Below the pieces are notes generated by a model, which saw only the letters and a program-made list of their open reading frames with translations, was not told the DNA's origin and did not search any database. A DNA stretch of 62,707 bases from positions 1-62,707 of the forward strand of contig NZ_REBN01000256.1 in assembly GCF_007692705.1 (NCBI RefSeq), given 5' to 3'. This document shows positions 8,406 to 17,650 of this stretch, in pieces; positions within the stretch are counted from its first letter, which is position 1, and every line of letters starts with the position of its first letter. A program made the position numbers and the translations under genes. This stretch comes from Mongoliibacter sp. Its GTDB lineage: Bacteria > Bacteroidota > Bacteroidia > Cytophagales > Cyclobacteriaceae.

Positions 8406-9896
8406 TCAGATTACTTTTTCCAATGCTTTTTGCCAATTTTCATACACTCCGGCATAAGCATTTTTTTTATCCGTTTCAGGCTCAAATGAAGCCAGTCTTT
8501 CCAATCCTGAAAATGCTTCTTCAGCATTTGAATAGATTCCTGCTCCTATTCCAGCACCTCGAGCAGCTCCCTGAGCACCATCGGTGTCGTAAAGCTCCAA
8601 GACCACATCATTCATATTGACAAAAGCTTCCCTGAATAAAGGACTCAAAAACATATTGGCTTTTCCTGCTTTTACCGTTTTCAGGTTAAGCCCCATGTCC
8701 TTCATGATATCAAAACCATATTTAAGCGAAGAAACTATTCCTTCCTGCACTGCACGGAGCACGTGTCTTCTGTCATGTTGCAGCAGGTTCAATCCCATCA
8801 TTTGGGCACCTACTGCTTGGTTTTGCATGATTCTTTCCACTCCATTTCCAAAAGGGATAAATGACAAACCATCTGCTCCAATTTGAGTTTCAGCAGCCAA
8901 ATCATTCATTTCAGGATAAGATACAGCTTCTCCTCCTATCAGTTTTTTGGCCCATGAATTCAAAATACCTGTACCATTGATACAAAGCAAAACCCCGTAA
9001 TGGGGGTCATCTTGAGAATGATTCACATGGACAAAGGTATTCACTCTGGATTTGGGGTCATAAACAGGCTTCGTACTTACACCATAAACGGTACCCGAAG
9101 TGCCCGCTGTAGTGGCCAATTCACCTTCACTCAAGACATTCAGGGAAAAGGCATTATTGGGCTGATCCCCTGCCCTATAGGTAATCGCAACTCCAGCCTC
9201 TATTCCCAGGATTTCAGCAGCTTCAGCTGTTACTCTTCCTTGCTGGGAGAATGAAGGCACTACATCTGCTATCAGGGATTTGTCTATACCATAATTCTGA
9301 AGGAGCTTTTCTGACAATCCATTTTCCTTAAAATCCCAGAATATCCCTTCGGAAAGCCCAGTTTCGGATGTCAGGATTTCACCTGTCAGTTTCATGGCGA
9401 TATAATCGCCTGGCAACATGATTTTGTAGATACGACTATAGGTGTCTGGCTCATTTTCCTTAACCCATTTGAGTTTGGATGCGGTGAAATTTCCCGGTGA
9501 ATTCAATAGGTTAGGTAGACAGTATTCTTCTCCCAATTCCTTGAATGCCTTATTACCAATCCCCACTGCCCGACTGTCGCACCAGATGATTGCAGGACGG
9601 ATGACTTCTTTGTTTTTATCTACACAGACAAGTCCATGCATTTGATAAGAAATCCCGATTGCCTTGAGCTCACCCTTCTTGATATCAGCAGATTTCACAA
9701 TCGCGTTGGTGGTTTCCACAATGTATTTCCACCACATTCCCGGATCCTGTTCCGCCCAGTCCTTTTGGGGAGAATGGATGGGCATTTCTACTTTTGGCAG
9801 GCCTTCTGAGGCAACCACTTTTCCGGTATCCGCATCCAATAGGGTAGTTTTTACTGACGAACTACCAATGTCATATCCTATCAATAACCTTCTCAT
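8406..9896 (-). CDS. xylB: xylulokinase (FGGY kinase)
   Basis: This 496-residue cytoplasmic FGGY-family kinase should phosphorylate D-xylulose to xylulose 5-phosphate. The N-terminus IGYDIGSSSVKTTLLD is the first phosphate-binding motif. The block SYQMHGLVCVD, followed by IRPAIIWCDSRA, is typical of xylulokinases, and TAGTSGTVYG is the second phosphate motif. The C-terminal stretch with GAQGAARGAGIGAG matches the family signature. The start is 1 base after the stop of the upstream sodium/sugar symporter, so both are surely co-transcribed for pentose uptake and activation. No xylose isomerase is in the window. Confidence 0.93.
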   Translation of the reverse strand: MRRLLIGYDIGSSSVKTTLLDADTGKVVASEGLPKVEMPIHSPQKDWAEQDPGMWWKYIVETTNAIVKSADIKKGELKAIGISYQMHGLVCVDKNKEVIRPAIIWCDSRAVGIGNKAFKELGEEYCLPNLLNSPGNFTASKLKWVKENEPDTYSRIYKIMLPGDYIAMKLTGEILTSETGLSEGIFWDFKENGLSEKLLQNYGIDKSLIADVVPSFSQQGRVTAEAAEILGIEAGVAITYRAGDQPNNAFSLNVLSEGELATTAGTSGTVYGVSTKPVYDPKSRVNTFVHVNHSQDDPHYGVLLCINGTGILNSWAKKLIGGEAVSYPEMNDLAAETQIGADGLSFIPFGNGVERIMQNQAVGAQMMGLNLLQHDRRHVLRAVQEGIVSSLKYGFDIMKDMGLNLKTVKAGKANMFLSPLFREAFVNMNDVVLELYDTDGAQGAARGAGIGAGIYSNAEEAFSGLERLASFEPETDKKNAYAGVYENWQKALEKVI

Positions 9897-9897
9897 T

Positions 9898-11541
9898 TTA
9901 CCAGAATACTATATAAAGTGCTGCAGTAATTCCTGCGATGATTAATGCTCCGATTTTAAAACCTGCACTGGTTTTGAATAGATCACCAGTAATATCAATA
10001 CTATTTGGATGGTCTTTCCCTTTGCCTTCATACAAACTGATGGCAATCATCAGAGCAGCAATCGCCAAAAATACAACACCCATTCTATCAAGAAAAGGCA
10101 GGTCAGGCATTCCCCACTTCAGCAGTACTGAAAGTGGTATGCTTATAGCAGCTCCTGTAAGTGCTGCATTCGAAGTGGTTTTTTTCCAGAATACCCCAAA
10201 GAAGAAAATTGCAAACACACCTGGACTGATAAAGCCTGTGTATTCCTGAATAAACTGAAACGCTTGATCCAACTGACCCAATGCAGGAGCTACAATCGCA
10301 GCGATAACAAAAGCAACAACAGCCGTAATCCTTCCAACAGCTACCTGCTTTGTCTCTGAGGCATTTTGGCCAATATACTTTTTATAAATATCCATGGTGA
10401 AAATAGTGGATGTACTATTGGCCATAGAAGCCAAGGAAGAAACAATCGCTGCAGTCAGAGCAGCAAACGCCAGGCCTTTCAATCCTGAAGGAAGCAATTG
10501 AAGCAAAGTGGGGTAAGCCCTGTCGGATTTGATAATTCCACTTACCGGATCCTGCATAGATTGTATAAAACCCGTATCAATTCCGTTTTTCACAATAACC
10601 AAAGCTGCAATCCCTGGAATCACGACAATCAAAGGCATCAATAATTTTAAAAATCCTGCGAAGATCATCCCTTTTTGGGCTTCATCCAGACTTTTTGCAG
10701 CCAAAGCTCTTTGGGTGATATATTGGTTAAAACCCCAATAACTGAGATTGGTGATCCACATACCTCCAACCAAAACAGAAATTCCCGGTAAGTCCTGATA
10801 GGCATCATAGGTACCTCCCTTTCCATCAGGGATCATCATTTCACCTCGCTCCAAGATCATAGAGAAATGTCCAGGAACTTCTTGTCTCAACAATCCAAGT
10901 CCTTCCCAGGCACTACCCTCTCCTACCATTTGCAAGGCGATGTAAGTAGTTGCCAAACCACCTAAAATCAGGAAAAAAACCTGTACCACATCTGTCCAAG
11001 CTACGGCTTTTAATCCTCCGTAAATTGAATATATCATAGCAAAAAGCGCAAGCCCTGCTATTCCATATCCAAGTGGAATATTCATGATTGTATTCAAAGA
11101 CAAAGCGCCCAGATAAAGCACTGAAGTCAGGTTGACAAACACATATAATAGCAACCAAAAGATAGCCATGGTAGTCCTTACTCTGGTATCATACCTGTCC
11201 AAAAGGAAGCCCGGCATAGTGTAAATCCCTTTTTTGATATAAATGGGAAGGAAGAAAATCGCAACCACCAAAAGGGTAATGGCAGCCATCCACTCATATG
11301 TAGAAATGGCGAGCCCCAAAGCAAATCCTGATCCGGACATGCCGATAAACTGCTCAGCGGAAATATTGGATGCAATCAACGATGCCCCAACTGCCCACCA
11401 CGGTAGTGCTTTGGAAGCCAAAAAGTAATCTTGTGAATTCTTGACATGGCCTTTTTTCTCGCGTGAGACAAAAAGCCCCATGCCCACTATCAGGCAGCAG
11501 TACCCGATAAAAACAATGAGGTCTAATGGTTCTAGTAGCAT
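9898..11541 (-). CDS. sodium/sugar symporter (SLC5/SSS family)
   Basis: This 547-residue membrane protein belongs to the sodium:solute symporter family and resembles bacterial SGLT-type sugar carriers (vSGLT-like). It begins LDLIVFIGYCCLIVGMGLFVSREKK, contains ASNISAEQFIGMSGSGFA after the second helix, and has about 14 hydrophobic segments. The central SLASMANSTSTIFTMDIYKK is the conserved sodium-site helix region. It should import a sugar with Na+; xylose or another pentose is inferred from the immediately following xylulokinase. A minus-strand -7 box (11620-11627) sits about 80 bases upstream. Confidence 0.93.
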   Translation of the reverse strand: MLLEPLDLIVFIGYCCLIVGMGLFVSREKKGHVKNSQDYFLASKALPWWAVGASLIASNISAEQFIGMSGSGFALGLAISTYEWMAAITLLVVAIFFLPIYIKKGIYTMPGFLLDRYDTRVRTTMAIFWLLLYVFVNLTSVLYLGALSLNTIMNIPLGYGIAGLALFAMIYSIYGGLKAVAWTDVVQVFFLILGGLATTYIALQMVGEGSAWEGLGLLRQEVPGHFSMILERGEMMIPDGKGGTYDAYQDLPGISVLVGGMWITNLSYWGFNQYITQRALAAKSLDEAQKGMIFAGFLKLLMPLIVVIPGIAALVIVKNGIDTGFIQSMQDPVSGIIKSDRAYPTLLQLLPSGLKGLAFAALTAAIVSSLASMANSTSTIFTMDIYKKYIGQNASETKQVAVGRITAVVAFVIAAIVAPALGQLDQAFQFIQEYTGFISPGVFAIFFFGVFWKKTTSNAALTGAAISIPLSVLLKWGMPDLPFLDRMGVVFLAIAALMIAISLYEGKGKDHPNSIDITGDLFKTSAGFKIGALIIAGITAALYIVFW

Positions 11542-11619
11542 AGGTATGGTTTATTGTATTAGGTTTGAGGTGGAATACATTTTTATCCAAATCATTCTAT
11601 TCTTCAATAGAAATATCTC

Positions 11620-11627
11620 CAAATATA
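11620..11627 (-). promoter_or_regulatory. -7 box for symporter/xylB operon
   Basis: Read on the minus strand this is TATATTTG, an exact match to the Bacteroidota TAnnTTTG -7 element, about 80 bases before the symporter start. No good -33 element was seen. Confidence 0.45.
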
Positions 11628-11959
11628 ATATTTTGAAGTAATTGACTAAGGGTTTTTGTATATTTATACACAAGCATTTTGAACGGCTGTTTAAGAATCT
11701 TATGATTCTTCCTGCAGGATTAATTGAATTATTTCCCAAAAGTGACTTCAAAACCTAAGGCAGATAACCTGAGAGTTGCTTCAAATGCTAATTCAAAAGC
11801 ATTCGATTCACGAATTGATTGAAACATCCATGAATAAATTGTCTCTAAGTCTTCTATTAATTCTGATTTCAGTTTCCTTAGATTATTCACAAACCGTCCT
11901 GAAAGAACTTTTCAAAAACTTGTTTACTATCAGAAAATAGATTGAACAACAGTTATAAC

Positions 11960-11967
11960 TATTTTTG
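11960..11967 (+). promoter_or_regulatory. -7 box for sdhAB
   Basis: TATTTTTG matches the Bacteroidota -7 consensus and lies 23 bases before the sdhA ATG. A TTG at 11942-11944 is slightly too close for a standard -33 element. The position implies that sdhA is the first gene of its transcript. Confidence 0.5.
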
Positions 11968-11990
11968 ATTTCTCTTGATTATATTCAAAT

Positions 11991-13892
11991 ATGTTAAATT
12001 CCAAAATTCCAGAAGGTCCTATACAACATAAATGGACGCAATACAAAGCCAGTGCAAAGCTGATCAATCCAGCAAATCGCAAAAAATATAAGGTTATTGT
12101 AGTCGGAACAGGGCTGGCTGGATCTTCCTGTGCTGCAAGTTTATCAGAACTCGGTTTTCAGGTTGAAGTCTACACTTTCCATGAGTCTCCTCGAAGAGCA
12201 CACAGTGTTGCTGCCCAAGGAGGAATCAATGCCGCAAAAGACTATAAAAATGATGGAGATAGTGTCTGGAGGATGTTTTACGATACGGTAAAGGGTGGGG
12301 ATTTCAGATCGAGGGAAGCCAATGTGTACCGCATGGCCGAATGTTCCCTTGCTTTAATTGACCAAGCAGTCGCCCAAGGAGTTCCTTTTGCAAGAGAATA
12401 TAGCGGTTACCTGAGCAACCGTTCTTTTGGAGGTGTTCAGGTAAGTAGGACATTTTATGCAAGGGGACAGACAGGACAGCAATTGTTGCAAGGTGCCTAT
12501 CAGGCTTTGATTCGTCAGACAGCTGTTGGAAACATCAACCTCCACACAAGGCATGAAATGATGGATTTGGTAGTAGTGAATAATAAGGCAAAAGGCATAG
12601 TGACCCGTAACCTCGACACTGGAGAAATCAAAATCATGGAAGCTGATGCAGTTGTTTTGGCTACAGGTGGTTACGGGAAAATTTATTACCTCTCTACGTT
12701 GGCTATGAATTGTAATGCTTCCGCAATCTGGCGGGCCCATAAAAGGGGAGCTTTTTTTGCAGCGCCAAGTTGGACCCAATTCCACCCCACTTCACTTCCT
12801 CAAATGGGAGACTACCAATCCAAACTTACCTTGATGTCTGAATCCCTCAGAAACGACGGTAGAATATGGGTTCCGAAAAAAAAGGCCGATGACAGACCTC
12901 CGCACGAAATTCCTGAGGAGGAAAGAGACTATTATCTGGAGAGAAAGTATCCTTCCTACGGCAATTTAGCCCCGAGAGACATTTCTTCTCGCGCTGCCAA
13001 AGAGCAGATTGATGGAGGACATGGTGTAGGCCCAATGAAAAATGCTGTCTATCTGGATTTTGATTCTGCTATTGCACAAGAAGGAAAACCAACCATTGAA
13101 AAACGCTATGGAAACCTTTTTGACATGTATAAAAAAATTACTGGTATGGATGCCTATAAGCAACCCATGCTCATATCACCCGCAGCACATTTTTCTATGG
13201 GCGGGCTTTGGGTAGACTACGAATTGATGAGTAATCTTGAAGGACTTTTTGTGCTTGGAGAAGCCAATTTCGCAGATCATGGCGCAAACAGGCTTGGGGC
13301 CAATTCCTTATTGCAGGCCTGTGTAGACGGTTATTTTATAGCTCCGCATACCATCATGAATTTCTTAGCAAGTGAAAAACCACATGAAACCATTGATCAA
13401 ATTGAAAAAGAAAAGCTGATTACAGATACCCAAGAGAGGCTTGAAACATTACTGAAAATCAAAGGCAACAAAACTGCTGAGGAGTTTCATAAAGAATTGG
13501 GGATTATCCTTTACACAAAATGTGGATTGATTCGGGAAGAAGCCGTCCTTTTGGAAGCAAAATCCCAAATACAGGAATTGCAAAAAAGTTTTTACACTGA
13601 CCTACTTGTACCTGCCGGAAATCAAATCAATTTTGAACTGGAGAAAGCTGCCCGGGTGGAAGATTACCTGGAATTGGCCCTATTGATCGTTGAAGATGCA
13701 CTTCAAAGGGAAGAATCTTGCGGGGCACACTTCAGGAAAGAATTCCAGACCGAAGAAGGTGAAGCCAAAAGAAATGATGAAGAATTCAAGTTTGTTTCTG
13801 TTTGGGAATCATTGGAAAAAAATGTATTCAAATTACATAAGGAAGATTTAGATTTTGAAAACATCAAAGTTAGCGAAAGGAGTTATAAATAA
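11991..13892 (+). CDS. sdhA: succinate dehydrogenase / fumarate reductase flavoprotein subunit
   Basis: This 633-residue flavoprotein oxidises succinate or reduces fumarate. The FAD dinucleotide fold [15 protein letters not shown] is near 37-51. [12 protein letters not shown] starts at His71, the residue that binds FAD covalently in this family. The active-site stretch [14 protein letters not shown] and the C-terminal [12 protein letters not shown] are intact. Length fits the Bacteroidota-type enzyme. It is followed after one base by sdhB, preceded by its own -7 box, and lacks the cytochrome b subunit gene normally found just upstream. Whether it acts as dehydrogenase or reductase cannot be told from sequence. 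Confidence 0.95.
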   Translation: MLNSKIPEGPIQHKWTQYKASAKLINPANRKKYKVIVVGTGLAGSSCAASLSELGFQVEVYTFHESPRRAHSVAAQGGINAAKDYKNDGDSVWRMFYDTVKGGDFRSREANVYRMAECSLALIDQAVAQGVPFAREYSGYLSNRSFGGVQVSRTFYARGQTGQQLLQGAYQALIRQTAVGNINLHTRHEMMDLVVVNNKAKGIVTRNLDTGEIKIMEADAVVLATGGYGKIYYLSTLAMNCNASAIWRAHKRGAFFAAPSWTQFHPTSLPQMGDYQSKLTLMSESLRNDGRIWVPKKKADDRPPHEIPEEERDYYLERKYPSYGNLAPRDISSRAAKEQIDGGHGVGPMKNAVYLDFDSAIAQEGKPTIEKRYGNLFDMYKKITGMDAYKQPMLISPAAHFSMGGLWVDYELMSNLEGLFVLGEANFADHGANRLGANSLLQACVDGYFIAPHTIMNFLASEKPHETIDQIEKEKLITDTQERLETLLKIKGNKTAEEFHKELGIILYTKCGLIREEAVLLEAKSQIQELQKSFYTDLLVPAGNQINFELEKAARVEDYLELALLIVEDALQREESCGAHFRKEFQTEEGEAKRNDEEFKFVSVWESLEKNVFKLHKEDLDFENIKVSERSYK

Positions 13893-13893
13893 T

Positions 13894-14625
13894 ATGAAGC
13901 TGATAATACAAGTTTGGAGACAGGAAAGTAGAGATGCAAAGGGCAAGTTTGAAAAGTACAACTTAGAAGGGCTGGACGAAAACATGTCCGTTCCGGAAAT
14001 GCTGGATTTTTTGAATGAAAAACTCATCAAAAGAGGGGAAGACCCCATCGCTTTCGAATCTGATTGTCGGGAAGGCATCTGTGGTCAATGTGGCTTCGTA
14101 ATCAATGGACATGTTCAAAGCCCCGAAAAACAAGCCACTACCTGTCAAACACACCTACGCAGTTTCAAGGACGGAGAAGAAGTATTTTTGGAACCATTTA
14201 GGGCTACTGCATTCCCCATCAAAAAAGATCTTTGTATTGACAGAACAGCCTTAGACAGGATCATTGCTAAAGGAGGATATATCGGTGTCAATACCGGACA
14301 GGCGCCAGAAGCAAACAGCATTCTAATTGGACATGATACGGCTGAATCAGCATTTGATGCCGCTGCATGTATAGGATGTGGTGCATGCGTAGCAGTTTGT
14401 AAAAATGCCAGTGCAGCACTGTTCACCGGAGCCAAAATAAGCCATCTTTCCATGTTACCACAGGGAAAATTAGAAGCAAAAACAAGGGTTCAAAAAATGG
14501 TTGCCCAAATGGATGCTGAAGGTTTTGGCTCCTGCACATTTACAGGAGCCTGCGAAAAGGTTTGTCCTCAGGGTATTTCTCTTGCCAATATTGTCACCAT
14601 GAATAGGGAGTTTTGGAAAAGCTAA
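13894..14625 (+). CDS. sdhB: succinate dehydrogenase / fumarate reductase iron-sulfur subunit
   Basis: From the ATG at 13894 the protein has 243 residues; an earlier in-frame ATG inside sdhA is less likely, because a good ribosome binding site AAAGGAG (13876-13882) serves the later start. The N-terminal plant-ferredoxin part carries CREGICGQCG plus a later Cys for [2Fe-2S]. The C-terminal part has CIGCGACVAVC and CTFTGACEKVCP for the [4Fe-4S] and [3Fe-4S] centres. It passes electrons from the flavoprotein to quinone through a membrane anchor that is not encoded nearby. It converges with the next gene across 8 bases, with no terminator seen. Confidence 0.95.
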   Translation: MKLIIQVWRQESRDAKGKFEKYNLEGLDENMSVPEMLDFLNEKLIKRGEDPIAFESDCREGICGQCGFVINGHVQSPEKQATTCQTHLRSFKDGEEVFLEPFRATAFPIKKDLCIDRTALDRIIAKGGYIGVNTGQAPEANSILIGHDTAESAFDAAACIGCGACVAVCKNASAALFTGAKISHLSMLPQGKLEAKTRVQKMVAQMDAEGFGSCTFTGACEKVCPQGISLANIVTMNREFWKS

Positions 14626-14633
14626 TTCCAAAA

Positions 14634-17483
14634 TCACCAATCGTTGGATTCTTCTTCAGAAAGTTCATATTTAAGAGTTCTCCCTTTTTCCACAGCAGGC
14701 AGTCCCTCGGTCATCCATAAAGGTGCAGGAGCACCCTTCAGATAATGATCAAAAAACTGTGATAGCCTGACAGATAAATCTTTCCTGTTTTTTCTTAATC
14801 TGAGGTTATGATCTTCATCATTGTATTGGAGAAGCCATGCAGGTTTATTCAATCTTTTCAATGCCATAAACATCTCAATCCCCTGGTACCAGGGCACAGC
14901 ACCATCCGCATCATTGTGCATAATAAGAACAGGAGTTTCTACCCTATCCATATAAAAGAGTGGGGAATTCTGAAGATAATACATTGGTTTTTCCCAAAGT
15001 GTACCCCCAATCCTTGATTGAGTTTGTTCATATTGAAACATTCTGCTCATTCCGGTTCCCCAACGGATACCACCATAGGCAGATGTCATATTAACTACCG
15101 GTGCTCCTGCTCCTGCAGCCTTAAACATATTGGTTCTAGTAATCAGATGAGCCACTTGATACCCACCCCAGCTTTGACCTTGGATTGCCATATTTTTTAC
15201 ATCTACGTATCCCCTGCTGACAATATTCTGAACTCCTGGAATGATACAATTGAATGCACTTGGCCCGGGTAAACCTAGGTCATATTTAATATCAGGCACA
15301 AAAACCAAATAATCATTACTGACAAAAAACGGGATATTAATGATGGATGCACTTGGCACGGGTGCTCTATAATTATGAAGACCGTCTGAGTTCCTTTCAT
15401 AGAAATAAGTCATCATTGGGTATTTGTGTCTTTCATCAAAGTTTTCTGGTTTGAAAAGAAGTCCTTGCAAAGCGGTACCATCATTGGCCATATAATTGAT
15501 CAGCTCTACAGATCCCCATTTCACCTGAGATTGCTGCGGGTTAATTTCAGAAACCTTGACTAATGACTGAAGAGAAAGGTCAGTCATGTAGACATTTGGG
15601 TTGTCTTTGTAAGTTGATCTTCTTAAAATAACTTTGTCTGCTTCTTTGGCTTTTAAAAAGCCGAAATATCGATGGTCAGAAAAAAGTAGCTCTTGAGGTT
15701 CCGAAGCTTGGGTATAATTGGCTGTAAAATACCCATCTCTCTTATCAAACTCATGAAAACCACTCAAAATGAATGCCTTACTTGGATCAATTGACTCTTC
15801 TTCAGGGTCCAGTTTCTGTCTTCTGAAAGTAATTTTTCTTTTCCTCCCCTCGCCAGCAGTCAGGTTTATTGGAGCTGCATTGCCAGTGGGATCAACTTTC
15901 CACACATCGTATTGATCGTAAACCAAAAACGCTGCATCACCTTTGATCCAGCCTGCTGCACCATAACTTGATGGCATAGCAGGTGAGTCATGCGTCTCAT
16001 CATAAAAATTGATTCCTACACTTTTGGTCATATTGGTGAAATTTCTCTTAGCAATGTCAAATGCCATCCAAGAACTGTCTTTATAGGAGTACCAATAGAC
16101 AAATTTACCTTCAGGAGACAATTGAGGGTTTCCTGACAAATTTTCCTGCATGAGGTACCTGTGTCCATTTTCAAAATTTACAATGTAAACATCTTTACCA
16201 ATTTGAATGTCCCAGCTGTAATTTCTGCGGTAAGGGCTCTCATCTGTACCTATGCCAACTTTAAGTTTTGCATTTTTATCAATGCTTACATTCGGGATTT
16301 TTTCATCTGCCAATTGCAAAACCTTACCATTCCGGAGGTCATAAAGTGCCAGATACGTTCTTTTTTCTTCTCTTTCTCTATTTCTCAATTGCATGGGCTG
16401 TATATCAGCATCCTGCCAACCCCAGATATCCAACTTCACCCTATCCTCATCCAGGATGGTAGTATCATCTTCATATTCAAAAGTCCTGTAATCGGGTGCA
16501 GTTCCAAAAAACAACCTCTCTTCATCTTTGGAAAAAAATATCCTTCCGTTTTTGGAAATCATACCCTCAATCCCCTCCGAGTTTCTTTCAAGAATCTTTT
16601 GATTGGATTCCTTTGCAATATCGTACAGATACAAATCATAGTATGGCTTTTTAGATTCCAGTGAATCCTCAGTTGTAAGGAAAGCCAAATACTTGTTGGT
16701 AGAAGAAAATGCTGGTGCAAGATATTCTGTTTTTCTGACATCAATTATTTTAGAGATTCCTGTCTGAAGGTTCAAAAGAAAAATTCCTGTATTTTTCAAT
16801 GTATCCTCTTCTGCTTTGATGTAGTAAAAAAAATCACCATTCTCTGAGAACCCGTAGGTTTTGACCCTGTGAAATTCAAATTTCTTACTCCCCTCAAAGT
16901 TTCGAACGATAAGCTTTGTCCCTTCAGAATTCCGAGGACGGTCTTTTTTCTCAGTTTCTAGTTCCGTGGAATCATTTTCTGCCTTATTCTCAGGTTTTGA
17001 TTTTTTTTCTTTTTCAAAATGAATAGCCAACCAATCTCCTTTTTTCTTTGGCTGGGCGTAGGATTTTACCCTGGCAAATTTTTCTATACCTGCATTCTCC
17101 AGATCAAAAATGAACAAACTGTCTTTCGGCATTTCATCTGACTTTGCCTTTTTCAATTTAAGGTAACGGACAGAATCCCGCTCGGGAACAATTTTACCAA
17201 CGGCAAACCTTCCATCGTGAGAAAATGACCAGTTACCACCACGAGGAACTATAATTTTCCTATCTGAAGTTTTTGTCCCAGCTATTTCAAGCCTCCCATC
17301 ACCTTCCTGTGGATTAACTTCGTATCCAATCCAGTTTCCATTTTTGGTGATCTTTTCAGCGCTGATTGATTCCCAGCCATCATAATCATTATGTGTAAGT
17401 GACCGTTTTTCTTGGGCAAATGTCAGGGTGACTAAGAATACTAATAAAAATGTTAATAAATGCTTTACTCTAATCAATTTCAT
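14634..17483 (-). CDS. S9-family prolyl oligopeptidase-like serine peptidase, exported
   Basis: This 949-residue protein has an N-terminal signal peptide (about 1-23, ending TFAQ), a long region rich in WD-like beta-propeller strands (about 30-650) and a C-terminal alpha/beta-hydrolase domain. The nucleophile motif GQSWGGY places Ser771. HNDADGAVP supplies the acid (about Asp860) and YNDEDH the His (892). The 949 residues are long for the family, partly because of a charged insert near residues 150-190. It probably degrades peptides in the periplasm. A minus-strand -7 box lies at 17536-17543. Confidence 0.9.
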   Translation of the reverse strand: MKLIRVKHLLTFLLVFLVTLTFAQEKRSLTHNDYDGWESISAEKITKNGNWIGYEVNPQEGDGRLEIAGTKTSDRKIIVPRGGNWSFSHDGRFAVGKIVPERDSVRYLKLKKAKSDEMPKDSLFIFDLENAGIEKFARVKSYAQPKKKGDWLAIHFEKEKKSKPENKAENDSTELETEKKDRPRNSEGTKLIVRNFEGSKKFEFHRVKTYGFSENGDFFYYIKAEEDTLKNTGIFLLNLQTGISKIIDVRKTEYLAPAFSSTNKYLAFLTTEDSLESKKPYYDLYLYDIAKESNQKILERNSEGIEGMISKNGRIFFSKDEERLFFGTAPDYRTFEYEDDTTILDEDRVKLDIWGWQDADIQPMQLRNREREEKRTYLALYDLRNGKVLQLADEKIPNVSIDKNAKLKVGIGTDESPYRRNYSWDIQIGKDVYIVNFENGHRYLMQENLSGNPQLSPEGKFVYWYSYKDSSWMAFDIAKRNFTNMTKSVGINFYDETHDSPAMPSSYGAAGWIKGDAAFLVYDQYDVWKVDPTGNAAPINLTAGEGRKRKITFRRQKLDPEEESIDPSKAFILSGFHEFDKRDGYFTANYTQASEPQELLFSDHRYFGFLKAKEADKVILRRSTYKDNPNVYMTDLSLQSLVKVSEINPQQSQVKWGSVELINYMANDGTALQGLLFKPENFDERHKYPMMTYFYERNSDGLHNYRAPVPSASIINIPFFVSNDYLVFVPDIKYDLGLPGPSAFNCIIPGVQNIVSRGYVDVKNMAIQGQSWGGYQVAHLITRTNMFKAAGAGAPVVNMTSAYGGIRWGTGMSRMFQYEQTQSRIGGTLWEKPMYYLQNSPLFYMDRVETPVLIMHNDADGAVPWYQGIEMFMALKRLNKPAWLLQYNDEDHNLRLRKNRKDLSVRLSQFFDHYLKGAPAPLWMTEGLPAVEKGRTLKYELSEEESNDW

Positions 17484-17535
17484 ATTAGGACATTAATTTT
17501 CCGGAAATCTAACAATAGAATTCCTATGCAACAGT

Positions 17536-17543
17536 CAAAATTA
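17536..17543 (-). promoter_or_regulatory. -7 box for S9 peptidase gene
   Basis: The minus strand reads TAATTTTG, an exact TAnnTTTG match about 52 bases before the start codon and just downstream of the preceding gene's terminator. Confidence 0.45.
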
Positions 17544-17576
17544 TTTTAATGGAAAGTATTTGGTTTTAAGGCCCAA

Positions 17577-17625
17577 ATTAAAAAAACCATAAAAGCTCAG
17601 AAATTCATCTTGGCTTTTATGGTTT
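17577..17625 (-). terminator. terminator after M14 carboxypeptidase gene
   Basis: A perfect 13-bp stem, AAACCATAAAAGC (17584-17596) with GCTTTTATGGTTT (17613-17625), is followed on the minus strand by a T run. It separates the two peptidase genes into separate transcripts. Confidence 0.85.
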
Positions 17626-17650
17626 GGTTTATATTATTCCGAAATTAAAA

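Larger units (their letters stand above)
11542..11990. other. divergent promoter region, no gene
   Basis: These 449 bases separate the minus-strand symporter from sdhA. Each direction has a TAnnTTTG-type box, listed separately. No frame long enough for a membrane anchor subunit of succinate dehydrogenase (normally over 200 residues) fits here. Confidence 0.7.

Noticed and set aside
12354-12785. 143-codon frame opposite sdhA
   Set aside because: It is antisense to conserved SdhA sequence and carries no domain.
16161-16664. 167-codon open frame opposite the S9 peptidase
   Set aside because: It is antisense to the propeller region of a clear peptidase and has no recognisable domain or start context.
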